The notes under the pieces: model-generated
The model's database searches: none
What the model was told of the DNA's origin: nothing
The model's input: only the letters and a program-made list of their open reading frames with translations
NCBI GenBank assembly: GCA_021904315.1
Contig: CM038919.1
Location: 7,750,001-7,814,000 of the forward strand
Reading direction: 5' to 3'
Length of the DNA: 64,000 nucleotides
Source: Sphagnum magellanicum
Taxonomy: Eukaryota > Streptophyta > Sphagnopsida > Sphagnales > Sphagnaceae
Shown: positions 1 to 12,544 of the stretch, in pieces
How positions within the stretch are numbered: position 1 is the first letter of the stretch
Layout: every line of letters begins with the position of its first letter
Made by a program: the position numbers and the translations under genes

Positions 1-333
1 TGGCTAAGAAGATTACTTGCAAGTTTGGGTCAAAAACAAGGAAACCCTATTCATATTTTTTCAAATGATCAAAGTGCTATTGCTTTTGATGAAAATCTTA
101 AGTTTCATACAAGGAGTAAACATATTCATATAAAAGTACATTTTGTAAAAGAATAAGTGCAAGCAAACGAAATCAAAGTCGAATATTACACAACACTCTT
201 GAGAGATGTTTTTAGACATTCTCACAAATTTAAAGCTTTATTAAGAGAGAAACATGAACATTGTATGAAATTGATGAAACATACAAAAAGCATAATTAGA
301 AGAATCCATGTAACCCTAATTAAAGGAGATTAA
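1..333 (+). pseudogene. Ty1/copia polyprotein, C-terminal RNase H end (partial, decayed)
   Basis: Frame 1 is open from the window edge to a TAA at 331, broken only by a TAA at 154. Residues read WLRRLLASLG, then NDQSAIAF, then FHTRSKHIHIKVHFVKE. These match the end of Copia RNase H, where the D-x-QSAI motif and the H-x-R-x-KHI-x-I-x-x-HFV block are hallmarks. The usual ADIFTKPL segment is eroded but KALLREKHEHCMKLM is still visible, so this is the polyprotein C-terminus. A purine-rich stretch just after it (about 322-331) could be the remnant of the polypurine tract before a 3' LTR. The rest of the element is outside the window. The internal stop means it is not functional. Confidence 0.82.
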
Positions 334-2460
334 TCTTCTTGTCCTTGGACTTCCACTTCCTTATAAGTAGAAGAAATTTCAAGGATATTCCCTCACACCT
401 TTTAGGTGGATGCCTTGATATAATACACAAATATTAATTGTTGACCAACATCTATAGAAATGTAATGACTTCAACAAATTTCTTGCCATTCATGTCAAAT
501 TCAAAGTGAAGAAACCAAATGAAGATCATTTTGTAAAAACAAGAATTTAAAGATCATAAGAAAGGTGAGTAATAGCTCTATAATATAATGCATAAAACTT
601 AAACTTATAAAAAAAGACCTATAGAAGTTACTTGAAAATCTACACACTTAATATCCATTCAACTACTTAAAAATTGATTAACCAAAGCTAGTAATTGTAA
701 AGCAAATTATTTTCAATATTAATTTGAATTTACTAACATTTCACCATAATTTTCAAACAACTTCAAGACTCTATGATCAATTTTCAACAAAAAAAAATGT
801 TCTCATCAAAGCATAAATCAACTGTAATGTAGTGGAATTGAAACAAGAAGCATTTTAAATCATTCACACACCTTAATATTCCACATCAGTTGTCATCTAC
901 ACAAAATTATTTCCATGACAAAATCAACCTTTAGACCTAAGGGCAAAAGCATGGTTAGGTGTCTCAAAAGTGGCATTTGAAAGTCCATAATCTAACACTA
1001 GAAATTTTTTTGTAATTTTAACAATTATCAAACCATATCCTATAATTATATCCTATGCTTTTAATCATAAATATTAATAAGCCAACCTATGAATATCCCT
1101 AAACATGTGATTGACCAAAAAATCCATGCAAAAGATTTAAAAATTTAATGTGAAATGGACTCCCAAAGAAAAATAAATAAATAAAATAAAAAAATATTAG
1201 GAAAATTTTAATGCACTTCATTAATCAATTTTTCATTTGATGATGCTTTATTTTATTTTTATTTTTTGACACTGCTTTGATGTATTTTTTGAATCCACAT
1301 TCTTCATTTTTTCTGTGTGACAAGCATAGTGTTATCATTTCAAAAGTCCATTATGAGTCCATAATCTTTTTAGAATTCATCCAAAATTTTTATGATGATT
1401 CCCATTAAAGTCTATGACAACATGAATAATAAAAATTTGATAATGTTAATTTTGGATATGACTTAAAATTTTACATTTGTATGTAATCCAAAATAATTAC
1501 AAATGTGACAATCCAAATAGTCCCCCTACTCATGTTTTCACCCCTAAGCAAGGCACCAACTCAATGCCTTGTTTTAATTTTCAACCATTGAAGTGGCACC
1601 ATAATAGCTTGCTATGTAGTCTTTTTTAATTGGCAAAATTTCATCAAAAGGCACCCATATTCCTTCAAAAAACATTGTTAGTATGCCCATCTATCTAGAT
1701 TGATTCCAATTCAACCCCATATGCTACAATTTGGATTTGGAAAATACCTAAAATGAAAGCATTCAAAAGATTTTTTAGTTTTAAAAAAAAATCCCTTATA
1801 AATTTAATTAAAAACTACAACTTGGTTAAAGAAGGAAAGAAAGCCATTATCACAATGGACAAGAAAATAATGGTCCTAAGTTTGTCCAAACTAAGTTTAG
1901 ATACATTTGGATATTGCTTCATTTTCTCATGAACGGAAAAACATGAATAGTAACACTACAAACCACTCTTTTAAGGCCCCTTTGTCTACCCATAACTGTG
2001 TGCATGAAGGATTTCAATTTGCAACTAGCCATACATTTGCTATTAATATTTTATTGGTCTTTTTTAAACACCTAATTAACAATCATCAAGTGCAAGCTTA
2101 TTATTTTGTGTGCAAGCATAAGCCTCTTTTGATGGCCACTTGCCATCCCCATGTATTTTACAGCTTACATTAGTGATAAGCATGCATTCCATGTCCATGC
2201 ATTACACCAAAATGCATCCTAGTTGACCATAGGTTTCACTAGATTTTGAGTGAATTTGGACATTTTTACCAAGGTGAAATTGGTCAACCCCTTGGTGAAC
2301 GAGGATTAGTTGTTATGGACAATGAATTAGTTCACTAATACCTAATGAAACAAGGTTATTTTCAAGTGAAATACAAATTTACCAAGCCATTTCACTTGCT
2401 AATTAATTAACTAAGCAGCATAGAAATCAATTAAATTTAAATTATTTAATATTTAATATT
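334..2460. other. AT-rich intergenic DNA, no gene seen
   Basis: Very AT-rich sequence with frequent stops in all frames. The 88-codon open frame near 1,907-2,173 has no recognisable motif and atypical composition, so I do not call it. The end of the Copia element, including any LTR, probably lies in the first few hundred bases, but no matching second LTR is available to prove it. Confidence 0.6.
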
Positions 2461-2469
2461 ATTGATAAT

Positions 2470-2700
2470 TTCATCATTTTCAGCCTATGAATTATTTGAC
2501 ACGTGTCATTACTTATGTTAACCTAAATACATAAGCCTAGGCCATGTAATCAACCTAAGTAAACACCTACTTTAAGGAATTACATAAAAGAATATTTGAT
2601 CAACTTACCACTATTAATCACAAACACACCATTTGTGAGGTTTGATCCTTTGACCTCTAGGATGGAAGCAAACACCCTTACTATCAAGCCATCACATTTA
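2470..2700 (-). mobile_element. SINE-like tRNA-derived repeat, copy 1
   Basis: On the minus strand an A-box-like GGCTTGATAGTAAGG (2,690-2,676) is followed after about 30 bases by a good B box, GGATCAAACC (2,648-2,639). That is the internal Pol III promoter layout of tRNA-derived SINEs. The body downstream aligns by eye with the copy at about 10,380-10,640, sharing a TTGA(T/C)CAAATATT block and the part around it, and similarity also extends upstream of the head to about 2,960. The copy is diverged and makes no protein. It could be part of a larger repeat that happens to carry tRNA-like boxes. Confidence 0.5.
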
Positions 2701-3059
2701 TTGTGATAATGTGCCACATTACATTCTATTTATCAAGTATTTTATTTAAACATTACAAAAACATAAACTTTTAAAATTCATATCTAATTGAGATTTTGTC
2801 CAAATGAAATGATTAAAATTTAATTTAATTTTTTTTAAAATAATGTACATAATTACATTTATTTCCTTTTGAAATTGTAAAATCATTTGAAAAAAATATT
2901 TTTTAATATCATTATTCAATAACATTTCAATGACCATTTTTTTGAAAATTTTAAAAAAATAAATGGATAATTTTTTTGCTAATATAATAATATTACTTAT
3001 GTTAGGCTATATTCAAGTATTCTAAGTTACTTTTCATTATTTTAAGTTATTTCACCCTA

Positions 3060-3600
3060 CATTATTTTCGGCTATTTATGGCTATTTTTATTTTTATTTT
3101 TATTTTTAATTATTTCAGCATAGGTTACTTTTGGTTATTTTAAGTTATATTACCATAAACTATTTATGGGTATTCTTTTGGTGGCTATTGTTGGTTATTT
3201 TATTATTGCCTATTGGTGTTTATTTTGTTAATGCCTACTTATTCTATTGGTGGATATTAATGGTAATTATATTAATGGCTACTAATAGTTATTCTATTGG
3301 TGGTTATCAATGGTTTTTCTATTAGTGGTTATTAATGGCTATTAGTGGTTATTTTATTAGTGGTTATTAATGGTTATTTTATCGTGGTTATTAATGGTTA
3401 TTGCTAGCTATTAATGGTTATTTTGTTGTGGTTATTAATAGTTATTAATAGCTATTAATGGTTATTTTATTAGTGGTTATTAATCGTTATTCTATTAATG
3501 GCTATTACTAACTCTTAATGATTATTTTATTAGTGGACATTAGTGGCTATTCTATCAATGGTTATTATTGGTTATTCCAAGTTATTTTACCTTAGGTCAT
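3060..3600. repeat. Degenerate TTATTNNTGGTTATT array
   Basis: Imperfect tandem repetition of short units such as GGTTATTTTATTAGTGGTTA with variants. The open frame at 3,131-3,325 is simply this repeat translated (Trp/Leu/Ile-rich) and is not a gene. Confidence 0.8.
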
Positions 3601-5139
3601 TATATTTTATTTTAGATTATTTTAAATTGTTATATTTAGGATAAAATAACATATAGTAATACAAAGTAGAATGACCTTGAATAACCTAAAGTATAACTTG
3701 AAATAACATATATTAATTTAAAGTAAAATAACTTAAGATATAATCAAAAGTTAGTTGAATAATTTAATTTTAAATAACTTAAAATAAAAATCTTACAACA
3801 AGTTAATTAAAATACCTTAAGGTAAAATGACATATGATATTTTATGGTATAATAACTTATAATAACTTAAGATATAAGTTTAAATAACTAAAGTAACCTA
3901 AAATAATATAGGGTATATTATAAAGTAGCACAGGGTATTTAAAACAACAACATAAAAATAAACCTATTCATCATAGTAAATTATAATATTGAATTATGTC
4001 AACTAGTAATGAAACACAATGTTTACATAGTGATATTATAGTGAAATAACTTTAACCAGGGTGAAGTCACGAAAGTGTAATGAATTTATTTCACTTTTAA
4101 GGTCCCTTAATGATTTAGGCTAATGAACTACACCCCACTTTTGTACTAGTGATGTCATTAAACGTGACCATGTACTATAAAGACTTGAAAAAAATATTAT
4201 CATTGTCAAGCACGCCAAAAGTAGTGACCCATCAACATTATGGACATTGTGGAACATTCAACATCATTGAACACAATATCATGGAAGGTTCTTGAGAAAA
4301 TAGTGATGGACCATTTGTATTGTGACTTAAGTTTGAATCTTGACACTAATTTAGTCCATTCATGATGCACTTACACTTTACCTACACATTGAAAATTTTC
4401 AACAATTAGAGTTTGAAATCCTAAGTGGTCTTAATTAATAACATCAGCTTTGGTTGTGACCTAAGAAAATGCCGCCAATGGTTTTGGCTCACCCAACAAG
4501 ATAAACTCTAGGCCTCAATAATGATATTTTAGTTTTTTGCTTTTTAATAGGTGGTCACCCCTCAAGTAACCATCAAAATTCTATATCTATCACCATAAAT
4601 TGGATACCAACATCCACAAACAAAAGGTCCATATCATTTGACAATAATTATAATCAATATAATGGATGGTGGTGATGTGTGGTATGTATTCAATTAGGCA
4701 CATCCATCCTCTTCTTGCAAAACAAATCAATAAAACTGGGGATGTTGAAACATAAAGTGAAAAATTGGTTTTTGTGTATTTAGTTGCATAGGCTTCACCA
4801 AGATTCCACATATTGGTGGTTTTTTTGTTAAGGAATATCTTTAGAGAAGAAGAAGATATGAAGACAATTGTATTGTTGTAGAACATGGAGCTTTAATGGA
4901 GTATGAGAGAAAAATACTTGGATTTTTGGAAAAGCTTTGTTTCTATAGTCAAAGTTTGTTATTTTGATGTTTTCTATCATACATTCATTATTGGATTTTA
5001 ATTGTAAAACTAGTTCTAAATAGATCTGAATGAGTAGATTTTTTTAACATGAGTTTTATGGCATTTCAGTTCAGATTTTAGACTAGAATATAGGATTAGA
5101 GATTATGTATTCACTAGCAACCTAGTCTACCTTAGGGCT
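3601..5139. other. AT-rich DNA with weak AATAACTTAAA-type repetition, no gene
   Basis: 3,600-3,960 is a fading array of AAATAACTTAAAATAA-like words. 4,000-5,139 is non-repetitive AT-rich DNA. The 98-codon minus-strand frame at 4,590-4,886 has no domain I recognise and no splice or coding signals. Confidence 0.6.
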
Positions 5140-6440
5140 ATTTAAGTTAAATTATGCTAAATTTGATAAAATTAAATTATATTCATTAAATTTGGGTATA
5201 GTCAAGATTATATTAGGCTAAACTTGGCTATATTAAACTATATTGGCTAAACTATATTATATTAGGTTAAATTTGGCAAAAGTAAGTTAGTAATGAGTAA
5301 TGTTAACTTAACTAAACTTGGCTAAACTAAGTTATACTTGGTTATATTATGCTAAACTTGGCAAAAGTATGTTATTTAAGTTAAACTTGATTTTATTTGG
5401 CTATACTTGGCTATATTATGTTAAAATTGGTTATATTAAACTACATTTGATTAAATTAGGTTAAATTAGGTTAAACTTGGCAAAAGTAAAGTATTTAGGT
5501 TAAACCTAGTTAAATTCGGTTATATTTGGTTATTCTTGAATATATTAGGCTATACTTGGCTATATTAGGTTGAACTTGGTTATATTAAATTATATTTGGT
5601 TATATTGGGTTAAAATTAACTATATTAAATTATACTTGGCTATATTAGACTAAACTTGCATGTATTAAACTATACTTAGCTAAACTAGGCTATATTAGGT
5701 TAAAGTTGGTTAAACTAAATTATTTATTGGCTATACTTGGGTATATTAGGTTAAATTTGGCTAAACTAAACTAGACTTTGTTAAATTAGGCTATACTAAA
5801 CTAAACTTGGCAAAAGTAGGTTATTTATGTTAAACTTGGCTATACTTGGTTAAATTATGCTATATTTGGCTATATCAAATTGAATTTGGCTAAACTAAGC
5901 TATATTAAACAAAATTTGGTTAAAGTAGGTTATTTGTGGTAAACTTGATTATATTAAACTAAATTTTAGCAAATGTAATTAATTAATTTAGGTTAAATTT
6001 GGTTAAACCAAGCTATATTTGGTGATACTTGGCTATGTTAAGTTAAATTAATTAAAGCATATTATTTATAATAAAGTAAATTATTTAGGTTTAACTTGGC
6101 TATAATAGGTGAAACTTGGAAAAAGTACTTGTTATTTATGTTAGACTTGGTTAAATAGGTTATTTAGGTTAAACTAGGTTAAACTTGGCAAAACCTAATT
6201 AAACTTGGTTAAATTAAGCTACGTTTGGCTAAACTAGATTATTTGAAGTAAATTGGATTAAACTTGGAAAAGTTTGATAAAATTAAAATATTTAGGCAAA
6301 ATGTGACAAAATTAAATTATTTAAGCGAAACTTGGTAAAATGTGGATATTTAAATTAAAGTAACCAAAATTTGGTTAAATTTGGTTAATTCAAGATATTT
6401 AAGTTAAACTATTTTAATTTAGTATATTTTGGTTAAATTT
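5140..6440. repeat. Large degenerate array of GGCTATATTAGGTTAAACTT-type units
   Basis: About 1.3 kb of imperfect repetition of words such as TTAAACTTGGC, TATATTAGG and GGCAAAAGTA, with variable spacing of roughly 20-45 bases. No unit is exact, so the array is old or grew by slippage with much mutation. It has no coding capacity. The word CTTGGCAAAA also recurs in the array at 23.2-24.0 kb. Confidence 0.8.
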
Positions 6441-9400
6441 TGTTGGATTGGATTACCTAAAAACAATTAGAGAAAGATTAAGTTATTTGTTAAATTAAGT
6501 TAAACAAATATGCATAGACTAAACAAAGCTACTTAAACTAAACTTATAAACTAAATTTAATGAAAATTAACCTTAGAAGTTAAATTGAAGACGTTAAACC
6601 TAAAGGTTTAAATTCAATCAAATAAAATGTAAAGGTTGAAGTAGGTTAAACCAAAACCAAACCTAGGTCAAATGTAAGCCAATTTGTACTAAACTTAGTT
6701 ATATTTTCATATTTATTTAAATTTTTTATAGTTGGTCAAATAATGTCAACTATATTCAACATGATTATTAATTGTGTAGTCGTAATTTATAGTCATATTT
6801 ATAGTCATGTAGTCTTAATTGTGGTTGTAATCAAATAATGACAGTGATTGAAGTCCAAATATGACTACATGACTATACTTGGACAATAGTTGCAAGTTCA
6901 TAGTCATGAAAACCATGTTTTGGCATAGTGAAAATTATTTTAATATTTAATCACAAATGATGAGAAGTTGTCACAAAAGTACATACAATTGCTCAATAGA
7001 TGGAAATGTATTCATTGATTGTATACTTCATCCCTTGGTTGTGATGACATCATAATGAAGTCAACATTTTCAACTATAAGTTGCATGCAACTAAACTTAT
7101 TTTACTAATGGAATTTTAATTACAAATGTTCACTATGATTAGTATATTTTTGTAGTTGCAAAATGGTTTTTTTCTTCTAATGTTTTTTCCAAACATTTTT
7201 TAATTATCAAATTTGTGCACCATATGTTCCTTCTCAAAATCAAAGACAATCTTGATAATGATGATTGAAAAATCAAAAGCACTTAAAATTGGTGAAATTC
7301 ATTTTTAAACACACCTAAGCACATTTGCTTCAAACGTTCTTTTGACCTTGAAAATTGTGAATTTTGACAAAAGTTATTCATTTTTATGTTATTCAAAACA
7401 TGGATGCATAATATAAATGATAAGACCAAAATGTAGTCAAAAATTATTTATATCTTACACACAACTTTCAACTAGGTATGAAAAATGCAGAAATTAAGAA
7501 AATATATCAACATTAGAATGCCACATGTCAAATGCAATCCTTGGAAAGGATTTTGACCTTGGTACCCTTAGCTCCTTTTGATGTCTTTGCACCCAACAAG
7601 TGTTTTAATTTGATGTTTAAAAGACTTGTAAAATGAAATAAAAAATTTGAAAATAACAATTTTTTGACTTTATAAAATATAAATATTAATTCAATAATAT
7701 AAGAAAAAGTTTAATAGTTTTGAAGAATTTATTTTTTCAGAATATTCTAGATTGATCAATCACTTAAGGGGCACACTTAGCTTCTATTAGCATGGTGGGA
7801 TCCAACATAACTTGTGTTTTAGATTTCAAATGGAAAATCTTAACTTTAGATATCTACTTTTTTTGAAACATTTTCAATGGTCTAAGGAAGGTCCAACTTT
7901 GAATAAGGTTTGGTCCCCAAACCTTGTCCCAAAGATTCAAAACATCACAAGATTCCAACCCTCATAATCAAAATCCACTTGGAAGTGTTGGGACTCATTT
8001 TCCCATGATTGTAAGAATGTGCTTGAAAGCCAATGCACTTTCTTGGCCCACTCCCTTTGTAATGTTTTAATTTACTCACAAACCCAAAATTAGGGTTATG
8101 ACACAACCTCCACCAATTGTTTTCAAGTTTTAGAATGAATTTAAATATATTTCACAAGAATGGCCAATACATGTGCTAAACCATTCAAAAATATTTTTAC
8201 ACGCTTGTATTCAATGTAGGGTCAAAATGGTTTTTAAACAACATTAATGAATGCAATCACATCAATAGAAATTATAACAAGCTTAATAAGTGTTTAATTT
8301 TCATGAATGTTAAAAAATCTACTAATGTCACAAGTCTTTAATGTCTCTAAGTTCAACAATATTTTGAATATATTATGGGAACACACATGGAACAATTTGG
8401 AATGAATCTAATGAATATAAAGTATTTTAAAGCACTTTAATCAATGCCTTCATTTTTTTCATTTTTGAATGACTTGATATGCATTATATATGACATAATC
8501 ATGAACAATAATTACTTGCACCTTTATAATGATAATAAAATGTGACACTATTTTTGGTCATGAATACTTTTTCTCAATGTGAATTAAATCATGGATTTTC
8601 AATCCATCCCCTTTTATAATCAATCTCAATTTGCTAGATCATCTTGGTAACCAAACCCATTGTATTTAAGCAATTAGCCTAATTGGTATGTGGGCATAAA
8701 CATGCTAAAGTAGACATTTGTGTTCCATTTTGTTAAAAATGACAAGTAGCCATAAATCAACTTTGATGTTTTGAAAGTAAAAAATTTATTTTATTCAATG
8801 AGTAATGTGAGGATAATGTTTTACTTTACTTAAATAAAATTGACAAACCACATTTTTAATATGCATTCAAGTAGATTTTTTTTTAAATCCATCTACTTGC
8901 AAGGATGTGTTGGTTTTACAAAGTAGGTTGCAAGTAGATGAAATATTGGTTTAAATTTTCAAATAAATGGAGGCATAGAAGATATTTGTGTGTTCTCAAA
9001 TTGTGCATATTATAGTTATAATATATAAAATTTTCTAATGTAAAAATAAATTTGAACATTGTATTGGCTAGGTTAGTTTCAAATCTATTTATTGCCTACT
9101 TTTATGATATTAAAGGTTTTCAAATTTTGTATTCAACTAATCACAAACTCAATGGAGGCCCTAATGGTTTTATATTTTTACCTACAAAAGTTCTTAATCC
9201 ACTTTCTTGTGTTTATGTCAAAAATTATAAATTAAATTTTGGGTAGACAAATTTCATGCTTGTGTTGTCATTTTATTGCATTTAGATGTTGTGCACCTAG
9301 ATCACAATAAAGGGGGGATATATATATATCTTTTCTTGAGTACCCTAGCACTTTGGAGTCTATTATAATGTTAATCATCTTTTTGTCTTCGATGACATGA

Positions 9401-10027
9401 TGTGGGCTTAATGTTAATTAGGGGACAATAATCATCATATGAAACTAAAGAATTGGTGTGGCTTGGGTATAGGTACATAACAACATTAGACATGTTGGTC
9501 AAGAATGTTATTTTGTGAGCAAGTGAGCATGAGCCAAGAAAATATTTTAAATATATTCTATCCATGTCAAAAGAATTTTTTTGACAAATTCTTCAAACGT
9601 GGACAAAATATATTTTGATAATTTTTCATATTTTTTCTTGTCATTTACCTTTCCATGTGGCAATGTCCACATAAACTTAATGGAAAGTCATTAATATAAC
9701 TCTTGTTCCAATAAAATGGTGACACATGTCACCTAGTTATGGTGATTTTGGGTTTAATTAATAGTTCTCACACACCTACATGTGTGGAGCTGGTAAAGCT
9801 TTAAGATGTCTGTGACATGAATTAATTGAAAAAATTAATGGGGAGTTGTGACAAAATTTGTCACAACACTTTGATAATGAAAAATTTCCTTAAACATTAT
9901 AGATTATGGGAAGATCTTGGAGTTGTCTTGTTGACAAACTTTTATAGTTATTTTCACCATAAGAGGAAGGGATGATATAAATCAAGAGCTTGAAGTTTTG
10001 AATCATCACATCTTATGTTAATTTTCA
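6441..10027. other. AT-rich intergenic DNA, no gene seen
   Basis: Only short frames without motifs. At 6,770-6,930 TAGTCAT words cluster, ending in GGCATAGTG, the complement of a CACTATGCC end; no partner was found. A (TA)n tract sits near 9,320. The 64-codon frames at 9,052-9,246 and 9,371-9,565 are not convincing. Confidence 0.55.
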
Positions 10028-10030
10028 TAA

Positions 10031-12544
10031 CACTACAAGGAATTTGCAAATAAACAACTAGATTAACAACTAATTTTTAGTCATAATTACCACATACGAC
10101 TTGTTATAAGGCCTAGTTGTCTTGGACAAATCACATAAAACTCTAGTCACAAAAAAAAAACATGGCAACAAGTTGCAATGGTAGTTGCATAAAGATGTGA
10201 CTTAAGTACATGAATTTTCCATCCGTTCAAACCAGCTTATGTGGCATCGTCATTTTGTGATTGATTTTACAACTTATATACAATGTAGTCACATCATTTA
10301 ATATTTACTTAAATATTTATTATTTAAATATTTAAATATTATTATTTTTAAAAATTATATATTTATATTATTGTTAATTTCATTAAGTTCAACCAGTACC
10401 ATGTTGACACTTTTCATTACATAGGTTAAGCTTAAAAAGCTAATTTAGGTTGCTAGGTAGGCCACCTATTGTGCACATCTAAGTTCATTTAGTAGGCACC
10501 TAACTTAAATAAACTAGGTAGGTAGGAAATATTTGGTCAACATCACACCATTGACCACAACCCATGCCATTTTTGGTAATTAAGCTTTGAACCCCAAGGA
10601 TGGAGATCAATTTTTTTACCACTAATCAAGCCACCTCAATTGTTATGACAAAATAGTAATGTGCATTGTATTTGACCTACTTCATTAAATAGATTACACA
10701 AAAGATCATTTTTGATCTTTGATATCTTATTAAGATTTTGTCCAAATGACAATGTTAAAGTTTAAACTTAAAGTTCTTTCAATAATGTAGACACTTTTTT
10801 TATTCCTCTTAAAAATATGAATTGATTTGAAAACAAAAATATTTGAACTTTGTTATTGAACACAATTTCAACAATCACTTAATGGAAAATTCAATCACAT
10901 GATTTATAAATGGATAATACAATAATAAATAAATAAATATCTTTCATATCTTAAACCTTCATTTGATTCTAAGAATTATATTATACAATTTTCCTTTTGA
11001 TATATGAGAATTTTACTAATTATAATATAATTTAAATGTGTGATATATGATTTATTCACATATGATATTTATAAATGGATCATAAATAATTTTTAATAAA
11101 AATATAATAAAAGCTCTTAGGTTAGCCATATTATTTCAATGTAAAAGATTAATCTGGATATCAATTTTAAGTTTTAAATATTAATTAATTCCATATAATT
11201 AATTTATTATAAAACTAAAACTTTTATTATGTTTACACATATAATATTTTTATTTTTATTTTAAATTATGATAAAAATTGTGTGTAAAAATAAATTATTT
11301 TGTTTCACATTTCAAGCCTTTATTTGATTTAAGAAATTATATCATACAAGTTTGCTTATAATAGGTCATAATTGCAACAAAAAAATTGAATTTAAATGTA
11401 TGATATATAATGTATTCACAATATAATGTTTATAAATGGGTCATAATTTCCTCTTACTACCTAGCCTATTCAATTTACATTAGCTACCTAATTAAGTAAT
11501 TAATTCAAAAAAATTGGATATCAACATGATAAAGTACCTACTACTTAAACCTTAACCTATTTAATTCTAGTGATAATGTTTCATCAAAACTAATTTATGT
11601 AGGATGGGCATTTTGGTGGTCATCACTATGACAATTCCAAATAATTCATTATAGATCAAATTCCATTTCCATTTTTCTTTTCTTTTGTCTATTTGTATCT
11701 TATTATGAACTTTTCTAATGAATTGGACATTTGCCTAGCAAATCAAGAATGTAAAAAAGTATTACTAGAAAAAAATGACATATAATGAAATTTACAAAAA
11801 TTTATCTTTTGAAAAGACAAAATTGATTACAACAAAAATTTATGTGCACACAAAATATTTTGGTTATTGCCACTAGTAGTGCAAAGCGATGTGGAACCTA
11901 AATAAATAAACTATATAACCTAATTAATTAAATAATTAATACAAAATCATTATCACATATCAACATGATAGAATGCCTATTATTTAACCACATACATATT
12001 ACCTATTACCTAGCCTTATTTCTACCATTAGTTGCCATGGGTCCTCTAAAATTTTCACAAATCCACCAAACTCTACTACACATTTAATGGTTAATTCATT
12101 GAAAAAAATTAGGGGAAGACAATTAGACCATTAAATCAACAATTTCATGGCCAATTATTTTTTTTCACATTTAGTTACATGTGCATTTGCAACAAGGATT
12201 TATAGTCACAAATCAAGTTGAAAAGATGTCACAAAGTGTCCAATAGCCTGTGAACCACTTTCCAAGTCATAAAAACAACTACATTTTCATCTATTTTGGG
12301 ATGCCATTAAAAATGGATGATATTTAAGTCTATTTTCATTTTCATTTTTATCCAAATCAACATTGGTCCACAAGTATAAGTTTTATATCCAACTACAATT
12401 AAACCACTTTGTAATTGTTTATGTGACAACAAGTTGTTCTTATCAAATGCTGTGGAAGATAGTCACATCTATAGTTGCAAAAATGGTTGATTTGGACATA
12501 AGTCACAAATGCATGGGTTGAAATGGACATGATTCCTTGTAATG
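10031..12544. mobile_element. Non-autonomous CACTA-type (En/Spm, CMC) DNA transposon
   Basis: The left end begins CACTACAAGGAATTTGC. The right end finishes GATTCCTTGTAATG, the complement of the left with 12 of 14 bases matching. Both sides carry a direct TAA (10,028-10,030 and 12,545-12,547), the 3-bp target duplication expected of CACTA elements. Subterminal regions are rich in AGTCACAA and GTTGCAA words in both orientations, like the transposase-binding repeats of this superfamily. The 2,514-bp interior has no frame of useful length, so it would depend on a transposase supplied elsewhere. It contains the SINE-like copy at 10.4-10.6 kb and an internal duplication (11,516-11,575 against 11,957-12,020). 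Confidence 0.72.
10380..10640 (-). mobile_element. SINE-like tRNA-derived repeat, copy 2, nested in the CACTA element
   Basis: Minus-strand head GGCTTGATTAGTGGTAA (10,632-10,616) resembles a tRNA A box. GGTTCAAAGC (10,593-10,584) resembles a B box at the same spacing as copy 1. The body runs toward lower coordinates and contains CCTACCTACCTAG (about 10,526-10,514), similar to the tetranucleotide tail of copy 3. Lying inside the CACTA element, it is either a later insertion or was carried along. Confidence 0.5.

Noticed and set aside
6770..6930. Possible second CACTA end (CACTATGCC, minus)
   Set aside because: No inverse partner and no target duplication found.
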